Source: an uncultured Bacteroides sp. (GTDB lineage: Bacteria > Bacteroidota > Bacteroidia > Bacteroidales > Bacteroidaceae). From it: 12,406 nt of DNA. A model generated the notes under the pieces. It worked only from the letters and a program-made list of their open reading frames with translations, was not told the DNA's origin and did not search any database. Location of the stretch: NCBI GenBank assembly GCA_900553185.1, contig USCT01000036.1:1-12406 (forward strand), written 5' to 3'. The position numbers and the translations under genes are program-made. Below, in pieces: positions 1-8,350 of the stretch; within the stretch, counting starts at the first letter, position 1, and every line of letters begins with the position of its first letter.

Positions 1-2913
1 ATCCAGATTTCTTTTGTGGGATATAAGACTCAGGAAATTGTATGGAATGGCCAAGTTATTGAAGTTATACTGAAAGATGACACAGAAACATTAGACGAAG
101 TGGTAGTAGTAGGTTACGCCACTGTTAAGAAAGCTAATTTGACGGGTGCGGTTTCGGCTGTAGATGATAAGGTATTAGCCGATCGTCCTATTGTCAATCT
201 GGGGCAAGGTCTTCAGGGAACGATTCCTAACCTGAATATTACGACCAGTGGACAGCCGGGAGCTGGTTCTACCTTCAATGTCCGTGGTGAAACGTCTATC
301 AATGGCGGTTCTCCATTGGTGTTGGTAGATGGGGTGCAAATGGATCCGAACCTGATTAATCCGCAGGATGTGGCCAGTGTATCTGTATTGAAGGATGCTG
401 CTTCTGCATCTATTTATGGTGCACGTGCGGCATACGGTGTTATCCTGATTACGACCAAGACCGGACGTAAGAACGTACCGACTCAGGTTTCGTTCGACGC
501 ATCTGTTTCATTCAATAGTCCGACTACCCGTCCAAGCTATATGAATTCCATGCAGTATGCCAATTGGATGAATGCAGCCGGGCAGAATACGAACGGAAAG
601 AATATCTTCAGTCAGGATGAAATGAATCATATTGAGGCCTATTTTAATGATCCGGCCAACAATTCGCCTGTATTTGTGACCAATGACCCGAACAGTTGGC
701 AGTATGGAAACTGTCAGGCTGGAAAATATGCTTATTGCGGCAATACAGACTGGATGAAAGAAATGTACAAGAAGAGCTACCCGGTACAGAAATATAATGT
801 AAACATTAACGGTGGTAGTGAAAAGGCTACGTATTATACTTCTGTGGGCTATACGGATCAGGGATCATTGTTGCGTTACGGTAATGAAAGTTACCGTAAG
901 TTCAATATGGTGAACAATATCAATTATGACATTAATGACTGGTTGCACGTATCAATGAAGACCAGTTTCATCCGTACGGAGTTAAACGGAATTCCTCAAG
1001 ATAATGCGCACGGTGAGGCATGGATCGGTAACGATACTCAGCCACTGATGCCGGTAAAACATCCGGATGGAAACTGGGCAGGACAAGGTAACTATACGAA
1101 CTTTGCCGCCGTGTTGGAAGAGGGTGGTTCACGTAAGACTACCAAGAATGACTTTTGGAATACGTTGGCCTTGAAACTGACACCTGTCAGCGGATTGACC
1201 ATCAATATGGATTATACGTTCAATTACTATGCCGAACATATCAAGAATCATTTAAGGTCATTCGATGAGTACGGTGTAGACGGAAAATTCTTACAGACTT
1301 TCCAATGGACAAATCCGAACTACATTTATGAGCATCAGCAGAATGATACCTACAATGCATTCAACCTCTTTGGTGATTATGAAAAGACACTGGGCAAGCA
1401 TTATTTTAAGGTAATGTTAGGTTTCAACCAAGAAACCAAGCATACGCGCGCTTTTTATGCTCAACGTAATAATTTGATCTCTAACGATCTGCCTTCAATG
1501 GATGCGGCAACGGGCGAAAGATATGTGGGTAATTCGGATGACAGTTGGGCAACCCGAAGCGGTTTCTTCCGCGTAAACTACTCCTTTGCAGACCGTTATC
1601 TGTTGGAAGTAAACGGACGTTATGACCTTTCATCCAAGTTTCCTAAGAGTGACCGTTCCGTATTCAGTCCTTCGTTCTCTTTGGGATGGAAACTGTCTGA
1701 AGAAAGCTGGTTCAAGAATCCTACCAATGGCTTCTTTGATGAACTGAAGATCCGTGCTTCATACGGTAGCCTGGCAAATCAAGCCCTGGACAATGGATGG
1801 TATGCTTATTTGTCGAATTATTCTACCGGAACAATGAGTTACCTGATGGGAGGAAAACAGAATCAGTATGTATTGCCGGGCGGATTGGTAAGTAATATCG
1901 TTACCTGGGAAAAGGTTACTCAATGGGATTTAGGTCTTGATTTTTCTGTTCTGAGTAACAGATTAAAGGGTACTTTCGATTACTATCAGCGTACGACTAC
2001 CGGAATGTTAGGTCCGGGTAAGCTGTTGCCGAACATCCTTGGTGCTACGGAACCTCAGGAAAATGCGGCTGACATGAGAACCAGTGGTTGGGAACTAGCC
2101 TTGACATGGAATGACCAGTTGGAGAACGGTTTGCATTATAGCATAGGTTTCAACCTGTCTGATACGAAAGCCAAGATTACCAAATATGATAACCCGACCA
2201 AGTCCTTGTCAAGTTCATATTATGAAGGACAGACTATCGGTGATATCTGGGGATTTGAATCCACCTTGTTCCAGACACAAGAGGAAATAGATCAGGCTCC
2301 GGATCAGTCTAAGGTAGACGGTGCTATCAGCAAAGTCCCAGGTGATATCAAGTTCATTGATATCAATGGAGACGGCGTGGTAGACTATGGTGAAAGTACG
2401 GTAGACAACCCGGGTGATAGAAAAATCATCGGTAATGACCGTGCCCGTTATCGTTACGGCTTTAATGTATCTGCCGACTGGAAGGGATTTGACTTGGGTA
2501 TTTTCTTCCAAGGAGTCGGTAAGCGTGATTTGATGCTTCCTGGTACCTTTAAGTGGCAGTACGGTAGCCAGTGGCAGGTTCCGACAGCTGTAGCCAATGA
2601 CTACTGGAGCGCAGAAAATACAGGAGCCTGGTTCCCGGTAGCCCGATTCAATGGTGGAACAGCCTTGGGAGTCAATCAGACCCGTTATCTGTTGAATGCT
2701 GCTTATCTGCGTCTGAAGTCCTTGTCTTTCGGTTATACCTTGCCTGTATCTCTGACCAAACAATGGGGAATCCAGAAATGTCGTATTTACTTCACGGGTG
2801 AGAATTTGCTGACCTTCAAGCATACCCCGGAAGGTTTCGACCCCGAACTGGACAATCCGTATGAATATCCACAACAGAAATCGTTGTCAATCGGTGTTAA
2901 TGTTGTATTCTAA
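1..2913 (+). CDS. SusC-like TonB-dependent outer-membrane transporter, 5'-truncated by window edge
   Basis: Outer-membrane transporter of the SusC/RagA family, which works with a SusD lipoprotein to import oligosaccharides using TonB energy. The frame is open from base 1, so the gene begins upstream; the GTG at 16 is an internal valine (ISFVGYKT), not a start. Numbering from base 1, residues 1-25 are the end of the carboxypeptidase-regulatory-like beta-sandwich domain. LDEVVVVGY at 31-39 is the family's signature joint before the plug. The plug runs to about 155, with VRGETSINGGSPLVLVDG and the SVLKDAASASIYGARAAYG block. The beta-barrel follows and contains the usual DINGDGVVDYGE loop. The protein ends in the typical SIGVNVVF with a terminal Phe. 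About 970 residues are visible; compared with typical family members of 1,000-1,100, the signal peptide and most of the N-terminal domain are missing. It is followed 21 nt later by susD. Substrate specificity cannot be read from sequence. Confidence 0.96.
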   Translation: MQISFVGYKTQEIVWNGQVIEVILKDDTETLDEVVVVGYATVKKANLTGAVSAVDDKVLADRPIVNLGQGLQGTIPNLNITTSGQPGAGSTFNVRGETSINGGSPLVLVDGVQMDPNLINPQDVASVSVLKDAASASIYGARAAYGVILITTKTGRKNVPTQVSFDASVSFNSPTTRPSYMNSMQYANWMNAAGQNTNGKNIFSQDEMNHIEAYFNDPANNSPVFVTNDPNSWQYGNCQAGKYAYCGNTDWMKEMYKKSYPVQKYNVNINGGSEKATYYTSVGYTDQGSLLRYGNESYRKFNMVNNINYDINDWLHVSMKTSFIRTELNGIPQDNAHGEAWIGNDTQPLMPVKHPDGNWAGQGNYTNFAAVLEEGGSRKTTKNDFWNTLALKLTPVSGLTINMDYTFNYYAEHIKNHLRSFDEYGVDGKFLQTFQWTNPNYIYEHQQNDTYNAFNLFGDYEKTLGKHYFKVMLGFNQETKHTRAFYAQRNNLISNDLPSMDAATGERYVGNSDDSWATRSGFFRVNYSFADRYLLEVNGRYDLSSKFPKSDRSVFSPSFSLGWKLSEESWFKNPTNGFFDELKIRASYGSLANQALDNGWYAYLSNYSTGTMSYLMGGKQNQYVLPGGLVSNIVTWEKVTQWDLGLDFSVLSNRLKGTFDYYQRTTTGMLGPGKLLPNILGATEPQENAADMRTSGWELALTWNDQLENGLHYSIGFNLSDTKAKITKYDNPTKSLSSSYYEGQTIGDIWGFESTLFQTQEEIDQAPDQSKVDGAISKVPGDIKFIDINGDGVVDYGESTVDNPGDRKIIGNDRARYRYGFNVSADWKGFDLGIFFQGVGKRDLMLPGTFKWQYGSQWQVPTAVANDYWSAENTGAWFPVARFNGGTALGVNQTRYLLNAAYLRLKSLSFGYTLPVSLTKQWGIQKCRIYFTGENLLTFKHTPEGFDPELDNPYEYPQQKSLSIGVNVVF

Positions 2914-2934
2914 TCTTAAGCTAACAGAACAATT

Positions 2935-4623
2935 ATGAAATTTCAATATTTATTATACATGAGCGCAGCCTTGTCTCTTGCAAGCTGCAACGATGCATTC
3001 CTGGATAGAGCTCCTCAGAGTATCAATGACGGAACATTTTGGAACTCTGTGAATGACTTGCGAACATATGCCAATGCTTTTTATGGGACATTGCCGGGTG
3101 GTGTAACGAATCTTGGCGATGAGGATAGCGATAATCAGGTGCCTTTTAATCCTAATTCATTCTTGTGGGGACAGTATACAGTACCAACGGAAGATGGCAG
3201 CTGGTCGAAGAGCAATTGGCAGAATATTAGACGTCTGAACTATTTTATGACTCATTACGAACAGGTAAACGCCTCGGAAGCGGAAGTGAATCCTTTTGTC
3301 GCCGAGATCCGTTTCTTCCGTGCACTTGAATATTATGCAAAGATACAGACTTTTGGAGATGTGCCCTGGCTGGAGACTGAACTGAATGTTGACAGTGAGG
3401 AACTGTATGGCCCTAAGATGGCCCGTAACGAAGTTGCCAAGAAGATTATCGAAGACCTTGAATTTGCCATTACCTGGCTACCCGACAAAGGCAGTGAGGA
3501 AGCCAACCGGTTGAACAAGGATATTGCCCGTCATGTTCTGGCACGTGTATGTTTGAATGAAGGTACTTATTATAAGTATCATACAGAGTTGGGTTATAGC
3601 TCAGATGTACAAGGATTGTTGCAGAAAGCTGCCGATCTTACTGATAACCTGATCAACTCAAACCGTTATGAAATCTATTCAACCGGCAATCCGGAGACAG
3701 ATTATTATAACCTGTTTATCATGGAAGATAAAAGTAACCTGAAAGAAGCGATACTTTATATTGATTATGCATCTGCTTTACGTGAGCACAATGCCACCCA
3801 CTGGTTGCGTAATGCCAAGAGTGGATGGTCAAAAGACTTTGCTGACTGTTTCCTATATACAGACGGCAAGCCGGCCTCTGCGACTTCGAAGGCTCATGTA
3901 CAGAATCGTACGATGGCCGAAGAGGCTCAGGATCGTGACCTGCGTTTCAAACAGTTGATTCTGACAAGTGAGGATCCGTATACGATGACAGCCAGTGGCA
4001 ATGTTACTTATATCACCAATGACGCTGATTTTGTGAGTGCTGATTGTCCTACAGGTTATTGGGTTCGTAAATATTTTGATCCTGATCCTTCACAAGATAT
4101 TGAAGCTAAATGTACAATTGATGGTATTGCTTACCGCTATGCGGAAACATTGCTTATCAACGCTGAGGCTAAGGCTGAACTGGGAACCATTACTCAGAAT
4201 GATCTGGATAAGACTATCAATAAGCTGCGTGATCGTGTGGCAATGCCTCATTTGACAATGGGCGTAGGTTTTACTGATACAAACTGGCCGGACTGGGGAT
4301 ATAGCCTGACACCGTTGCTGCAGGAGATTCGTCGTGAGCGTAGAGTGGAACTGGCAGGCGAAGGCTTCCGTTTCGGTGATTTGAAACGCTGGAAGGCAGG
4401 TCAGCTTCTGAACAATGTACAGACTTATGTAGGTAAGTACGTTCAGGGTGAAGACGGTCAATTTCATCAGACTATCATATATGCCAATTATACCAATCCT
4501 GACTTGTCTTACGAACCGGGTGTGAGCCGTACATGGGATGACAAGATGTATTTGTATCCGATACCAACAGGAGAATTACAGAGAAATCCGAATCTGTTGC
4601 CACAGAATCCAGGATGGGAATAA
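2935..4623 (+). CDS. SusD/RagB-family glycan-binding outer-membrane lipoprotein
   Basis: Surface lipoprotein that forms the lid of the SusC transporter and binds the oligosaccharide. The N-terminus is a lipoprotein signal with lipobox LASC, so lipidation is predicted at Cys18, followed by NDAFLDRAPQ, a typical SusD start. An N-terminal SusD-like region of TPR-type helices runs to roughly residue 220. The C-terminal SusD/RagB domain contains the family hallmark REIRRERRVELAGEGFRFGD and then LKRW. The protein ends in YPIPTGELQRNP and NPGW, as nearly all SusD homologues do. At 562 residues it is a normal length and looks intact. The ATG at 2935 is the only start that gives a proper lipoprotein signal. 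It is very likely cotranscribed with the susC-like gene and is followed 23 nt later by a hairpin terminator, so it is the last gene of that unit. Confidence 0.97.
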   Translation: MKFQYLLYMSAALSLASCNDAFLDRAPQSINDGTFWNSVNDLRTYANAFYGTLPGGVTNLGDEDSDNQVPFNPNSFLWGQYTVPTEDGSWSKSNWQNIRRLNYFMTHYEQVNASEAEVNPFVAEIRFFRALEYYAKIQTFGDVPWLETELNVDSEELYGPKMARNEVAKKIIEDLEFAITWLPDKGSEEANRLNKDIARHVLARVCLNEGTYYKYHTELGYSSDVQGLLQKAADLTDNLINSNRYEIYSTGNPETDYYNLFIMEDKSNLKEAILYIDYASALREHNATHWLRNAKSGWSKDFADCFLYTDGKPASATSKAHVQNRTMAEEAQDRDLRFKQLILTSEDPYTMTASGNVTYITNDADFVSADCPTGYWVRKYFDPDPSQDIEAKCTIDGIAYRYAETLLINAEAKAELGTITQNDLDKTINKLRDRVAMPHLTMGVGFTDTNWPDWGYSLTPLLQEIRRERRVELAGEGFRFGDLKRWKAGQLLNNVQTYVGKYVQGEDGQFHQTIIYANYTNPDLSYEPGVSRTWDDKMYLYPIPTGELQRNPNLLPQNPGWE

Positions 4624-4646
4624 ATATTAGTTTTTCCTAAAATAAT

Positions 4647-4692
4647 TTCCCTTGTCTTTGATAAGAATAATTTCAAAGGCAAGGGAATTTTT
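4647..4692 (+). terminator. Rho-independent terminator after susD-like gene
   Basis: The arm at 4647-4661 (TTCCCTTGTCTTTGA) pairs with 4673-4687 (TCAAAGGCAAGGGAA) to give a 15-bp stem with one G-T wobble and an 11-nt loop. Five T residues follow at 4688-4692. It sits just past the susD stop codon, so it should end or strongly attenuate the susCD transcript before the enzyme operon. Confidence 0.88.
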
Positions 4693-4931
4693 ATACTGGT
4701 AAAGATTGGTGTCTTTGAGTTAAATCTGTTTACCACTTATTGATGAGGAGTTGTTTTTATAATACGGATTGTATGATGTTGATTATTGTGCAGATGAAAT
4801 TCAAATTATTTTAGATTGCTGATAGGTATGTCAATTTTTGAAATATATGCATGATATGGAGTCTATTTTATATATTTCCCTAAAAAGAAAACGCCATTTC
4901 TTATAAAAGTCTGTATTTTTCGTTGAGCTTT

Positions 4932-4962
4932 TTAGTCGTTTTCGTATAATTTCCTATATTTG
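4932..4962 (+). promoter_or_regulatory. Bacteroidota-type promoter for the four-gene enzyme operon
   Basis: TATATTTG at 4955-4962 matches the Bacteroides -7 consensus TAnnTTTG exactly. TTAG at 4932-4935 is a one-mismatch -33 element (consensus TTTG) with a 19-bp spacer. Transcription would start near 4966-4971, leaving a leader of about 30 nt before the ATG at 5000. Its place between a terminator and the first enzyme gene supports the call. The start site is inferred. Confidence 0.72.
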
Positions 4963-4999
4963 TGTGATAAATCTGTAAAATGATAAAAAGGGTTAGGTT

Positions 5000-6931
5000 A
5001 TGAAAAGGAAGCAGAAAGCCATTGGAACAGTAATGGGACTATGGGTAATATGTCCGACTTTTTCTTTTGCTCAGTCTTTGATTGAGACGGTAGAGATTCC
5101 GTCTGGTACTTTTTACATGGGAAGTACGGGAGTTGGAGAAGATTTTGATGAAGCTCCTGTTCATCGGGTGACGATTTCGCATGGTTTCCGGATGGGAAAA
5201 ACCGAAGTGACCAATGCACAGTTTGAACAGTTCCGTCCGGAGCATCGTGCCTTGCGAGGAAAGAATGGTGTTTCTACCGAAGATGATGACGCCGTGGTGA
5301 ATGTAACCTATCAGGATGCTGTCGATTTTTGTAACTGGTTAAGCCGAAAGGAAGGTAAAACCTACCGCTTGCCTACCGAGGCCGAATGGGAATATGCATG
5401 TAGGGCAGGTACCTATACCGATTATTATACAGGTGATTATTTGCCGGAATCCATGTGTAGAAATCAGGTGATAGCCAGGAATTATAAACCTGTTTCGTTG
5501 AAGGTGGGGCAGACGGTTCCGAATGCATTCGGCTTGTATGACATGCATGGAAATGTAGAAGAATGGTGTCTGGACTGGTATGCACCCTATGCCGCAGATG
5601 AACAGACTGATCCTACAGGACCTGAAACGGGTTTATATCGTGTAACTCGAGGAGGCAGTCATCATACTCCTGTGCAATACCTGAGAAGCGCGAACCGTAT
5701 GGCGATGTTACCGGAAGACTGTCATTCGTTGACCGGATTCCGGGTGGTCCAGTCGGAGATTGTTTTTCCGGAAAAGGCAAGGAAAGGTTTCTTCCGCGAA
5801 CCGGTTCCTTTTGTGGTTGACCCTGTACTTCCGGGAGTCCCTTTTTACCGGCACAATCATCAGCCTTCCATTACGTGGTGCGACAATGGAGATCTGCTGG
5901 TTGTCTGGTTCTCGGCCAATCAGGAAAATGGTCGGGGAATGGTCGTTTTGCAATCCCGTTTAAAAGCTGGGTCTTCCAGTTGGGAACCGGCTACTTTATT
6001 CTTTAAGGTTCCGGACCGGAATATGACAGGAAGTTCTGTCTTTAATGACGGAAAGGGGACACTGTATCATTTTAATGGTGTAGAAGCGGCCGGTGACTGG
6101 CAGAATCTGATGGTCGTGATGCGGACCAGTCGTGACAACGGATATACATGGACAGCTCCCCGGATCATCGCTCCTGAACATACCAGACGTCATCAGATAA
6201 TTTCCGGAACAATCCGTACGTCGAAGGGATGGATTGTGCAGGCGTGTGACGCCGGTCCGGAAGGAAATGACGGGGCTGCTGTACTGGTAAGTAAGGACGA
6301 AGGAAAGACATGGGCTGATCCATGGGACGGTACTCCAAAGCCGGAATTTGCTGAAGGAACTACAGGTACTACCATTGCGGGTATTCACGCCGGAGTCGTG
6401 GAGTTGAAGGATGGCCGGTGGATGGCATTGGGACGTGGAAATACCATTGTTTCGGCAGATGGTACCAGGCACATGCCGATGAGTATTTCCGCTGACGGTG
6501 GAAAAACGTGGACATATTCCGCTTCTCCTTTCCCTCCGATCGACGGTGGACAACGGTTGGTGCTGCTTCGCTTGAAAGAAGGTCCTATCTTATTGGTTTC
6601 CTTTACCGATCATCCGCAGCGGACACCCGAAAAGGATAGAGGAATGTTGTTTCAGCGTGCCGATGGAACTACTTTCCGTGGGTATGGACTCTATGCGGCG
6701 GTTTCGTATGACGAAGGAAAAACATGGCCGGTGAAAAAACTCCTGACTGATGGCAAATATCGTTTCCTGAATGGAGGTGCCTGGACAGGTAATTTTGAAA
6801 TGGATGCCACTCATGCCGAGCCACGGGGGTACATGGCAGGTACACAGGCGCCCGATTCTACCATTCATATTGTGAGCAGCCGCTTGCATTATCAGTTTGA
6901 TTTGACTTGGTTGGAACAGAAACCAGAATAG
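5000..6931 (+). CDS. Secreted SUMF1-like / sialidase-like (BNR) beta-propeller fusion protein
   Basis: Exported two-domain protein of 643 residues. A signal peptide (cleavage likely after SFA, residue 24) precedes a formylglycine-generating-enzyme (SUMF1)-type domain at about 27-250. This shows IPSGTFYMGS, GKTEVTNAQF, RLPTEAEWEYACRAGT, FGLYDMHGNVEEW and RGGS...GFRVV. The second domain, about 270-640, is a BNR/sialidase-type propeller with four Asp-boxes: SRDNGYTW (377-384), SKDEGKTW (431-438), SADGGKTW (497-504) and SYDEGKTW (569-576). Where true FGE has two active-site Cys after RGGS, this protein has Thr223 and Leu228, so FGE activity is unlikely. Where GH33 sialidases have RIPA, it has HQPS (287-290), as in the COG4692-type 'predicted neuraminidase' group. 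Function is therefore unassigned: possibly an exo-glycosidase or lyase with the SUMF1 fold used as a binding or structural module. It is the first gene of the enzyme operon. Confidence 0.88.
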   Translation: MKRKQKAIGTVMGLWVICPTFSFAQSLIETVEIPSGTFYMGSTGVGEDFDEAPVHRVTISHGFRMGKTEVTNAQFEQFRPEHRALRGKNGVSTEDDDAVVNVTYQDAVDFCNWLSRKEGKTYRLPTEAEWEYACRAGTYTDYYTGDYLPESMCRNQVIARNYKPVSLKVGQTVPNAFGLYDMHGNVEEWCLDWYAPYAADEQTDPTGPETGLYRVTRGGSHHTPVQYLRSANRMAMLPEDCHSLTGFRVVQSEIVFPEKARKGFFREPVPFVVDPVLPGVPFYRHNHQPSITWCDNGDLLVVWFSANQENGRGMVVLQSRLKAGSSSWEPATLFFKVPDRNMTGSSVFNDGKGTLYHFNGVEAAGDWQNLMVVMRTSRDNGYTWTAPRIIAPEHTRRHQIISGTIRTSKGWIVQACDAGPEGNDGAAVLVSKDEGKTWADPWDGTPKPEFAEGTTGTTIAGIHAGVVELKDGRWMALGRGNTIVSADGTRHMPMSISADGGKTWTYSASPFPPIDGGQRLVLLRLKEGPILLVSFTDHPQRTPEKDRGMLFQRADGTTFRGYGLYAAVSYDEGKTWPVKKLLTDGKYRFLNGGAWTGNFEMDATHAEPRGYMAGTQAPDSTIHIVSSRLHYQFDLTWLEQKPE

Positions 6932-6953
6932 TAATACCATAAAAAACAGAAAA

Positions 6954-8333
6954 ATGAGAAAATTTAAGCAATTAGCAGCTTGCCTGATGGGGCTGGCTTT
7001 GTCAATGGGGGCTTATGCCCAGGATGATGCGAACAGCTTCGTACACAAGCAGTCTGACGGTTATGAATGGCCGACAGATCAGGCGGTACTGAAGAAGCTG
7101 GATCAGTGGCAGGATTTGAAATTCGGTGTATTGTTTCATTGGGGACTGTATTCCGTTCCGGGAATCTGTGAGTCATGGCCTTTATGCTCGGAAGACTGGA
7201 TTACCCGTCCGATAGATTCTTATTACGATTACAAACGCTGGTATTGGGGCTTCAGCGAAAAATTCAATCCGACAGCTTTTGATCCCGATCAGTGGGCCGA
7301 TATTATGGAGGCTGCCGGTATGAAGTATATGATTTTTACAACGAAACATCACGACGGCTTCTGCATGTTCGATTCCAAGTATACGGATTTTTCTATTGCC
7401 AAGGGACCTTTTGCCAATAATCCGAAAAAGGATGTTGCCCGTTATGTGTTCGACGCTTTTCGTAAAAAGGAATTCATGATAGGATGTTACTTCTCGAAGC
7501 CTGACTGGCATTGCAAGTGGTTCTGGAATCCATATTATGATACGGCCGGCCGTATGCAGAACTATAAGCGTGAACGCCATCCCGACTGGTGGAAGAATTA
7601 TCAGGATTTTACATATAATCAGCTGATGGAATTGACTTCCAATTATGGTAAGTTTGATATTCTTTGGCTGGATGGCGGCTGGGTGACCGGTGACGAAGTG
7701 AGACTGGATGAGGTGTTGGCTCATGCACGTTCCAATGGTCATGAAGGACTTATTTCGGTAGACCGTACCATCAAGGGTAAGAATGAAAACTACCAGACTC
7801 CGGAACGTAGCATTCCCGAAAAGCAGTTGGATCATCCGTGGGAGAGCTGTATTACCTTGTCTCACAGCTGGGGATGGGTACCTGATGCCAAGTTCAAGTC
7901 ACCCAATGAGGTCGTAGGCCTGCTGGCTGAGATTACGGCAAAAGGCGGATGTCTGTTGTTGGGGGTAGGCCCGACACCGGAAGGATTGATACAGCCGGAA
8001 GTAGAAACTTGTTTGCGTCAGGTTGGAAAATGGTTGAAGACAAACGGACAGGCTATTTATAATACCCGTATCACACCGGTTTATAACGATGGAAATGTCT
8101 GGTTTACGGCCGATAAGGATGGCAAGACTCTTTATGCTGTTTATGCAGTAAAAGACAACGAGGAACTGCCGGCTTCCATCGAGTGGGAAGGAAATATTCC
8201 GACAGGTACCATGAAATTACTGAATAAGAATGTATCCGTTCGTTATCAGTGTACAGGAAATAAGGTAAAGGTTACTCTTCCGAAGGGATTGGCCCAGGAA
8301 CCGTTGGCTTTCCGTTTTACAGTAAAGAAATAA
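6954..8333 (+). CDS. GH29 alpha-L-fucosidase-like enzyme, copy 1
   Basis: Retaining exo-glycosidase of family GH29, expected to release terminal alpha-L-fucose (or a related sugar) from oligosaccharides in the periplasm or at the cell surface. A signal peptide is cleaved after about AYA (residue 22). The catalytic barrel shows the family motifs: GVLFHWGLYSVPG (His62), TTKHHDGFCMFDS (His132-His133), and ILWLDGGW, whose Asp240 is the predicted nucleophile. The acid/base Glu is less certain; Glu284 (QTPER) and Glu297 (PWESC) are candidates. WGW and the KGG...LLGVGPTPEG block follow. A small C-terminal beta domain occupies roughly 375-459. Length 459 is normal for compact GH29 enzymes and no damage is visible. 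It starts 22 nt after the SUMF1/propeller gene and ends 17 nt before its paralogue. Whether it prefers alpha-1,2, 1,3/4 or 1,6 linkages, or alpha-L-galactose, cannot be told. Confidence 0.95.
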   Translation: MRKFKQLAACLMGLALSMGAYAQDDANSFVHKQSDGYEWPTDQAVLKKLDQWQDLKFGVLFHWGLYSVPGICESWPLCSEDWITRPIDSYYDYKRWYWGFSEKFNPTAFDPDQWADIMEAAGMKYMIFTTKHHDGFCMFDSKYTDFSIAKGPFANNPKKDVARYVFDAFRKKEFMIGCYFSKPDWHCKWFWNPYYDTAGRMQNYKRERHPDWWKNYQDFTYNQLMELTSNYGKFDILWLDGGWVTGDEVRLDEVLAHARSNGHEGLISVDRTIKGKNENYQTPERSIPEKQLDHPWESCITLSHSWGWVPDAKFKSPNEVVGLLAEITAKGGCLLLGVGPTPEGLIQPEVETCLRQVGKWLKTNGQAIYNTRITPVYNDGNVWFTADKDGKTLYAVYAVKDNEELPASIEWEGNIPTGTMKLLNKNVSVRYQCTGNKVKVTLPKGLAQEPLAFRFTVKK

Positions 8334-8350
8334 TTTATAACCGCTATATT

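Larger units (their letters stand above)
4624..4999. other. AT-rich intergenic region between susD-like gene and enzyme operon
   Basis: This 376-base gap holds the susD terminator at its left end and a promoter at its right end. I see no convincing gene between them: the short frames present are interrupted and lack recognisable signals. The middle part (about 4700-4900) is AT-rich, and I recognise no structured RNA or riboswitch in it. Two copies of TTTTCGT (4917-4923 and 4939-4945) lie 22 bases apart around the -33 region of the downstream promoter. Confidence 0.7.

Noticed and set aside
2215..2874. Long minus-strand open frame (219 codons) inside the SusC-like gene
   Set aside because: Fully antisense to a well-supported gene, with no recognisable motif and no promoter or start context; a coding shadow.
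16..2913. GTG at 16 as the start of the SusC-like gene
   Set aside because: The frame is open to base 1 and reads IQISFVGYKT, the internal end of the N-terminal domain; no signal peptide follows the GTG.
5000..6931. Labelling this gene as a sulfatase activator or as a GH33 sialidase
   Set aside because: The FGE cysteines are replaced (Thr223, Leu228) and the RIP motif is replaced by HQPS; no sulfatase is present in the window.
7182..7865. Minus-strand open frame (227 codons) inside the first GH29 gene
   Set aside because: Antisense to conserved catalytic motifs, no family resemblance; a similar shorter shadow occurs in the paralogue, as expected from shared sequence.
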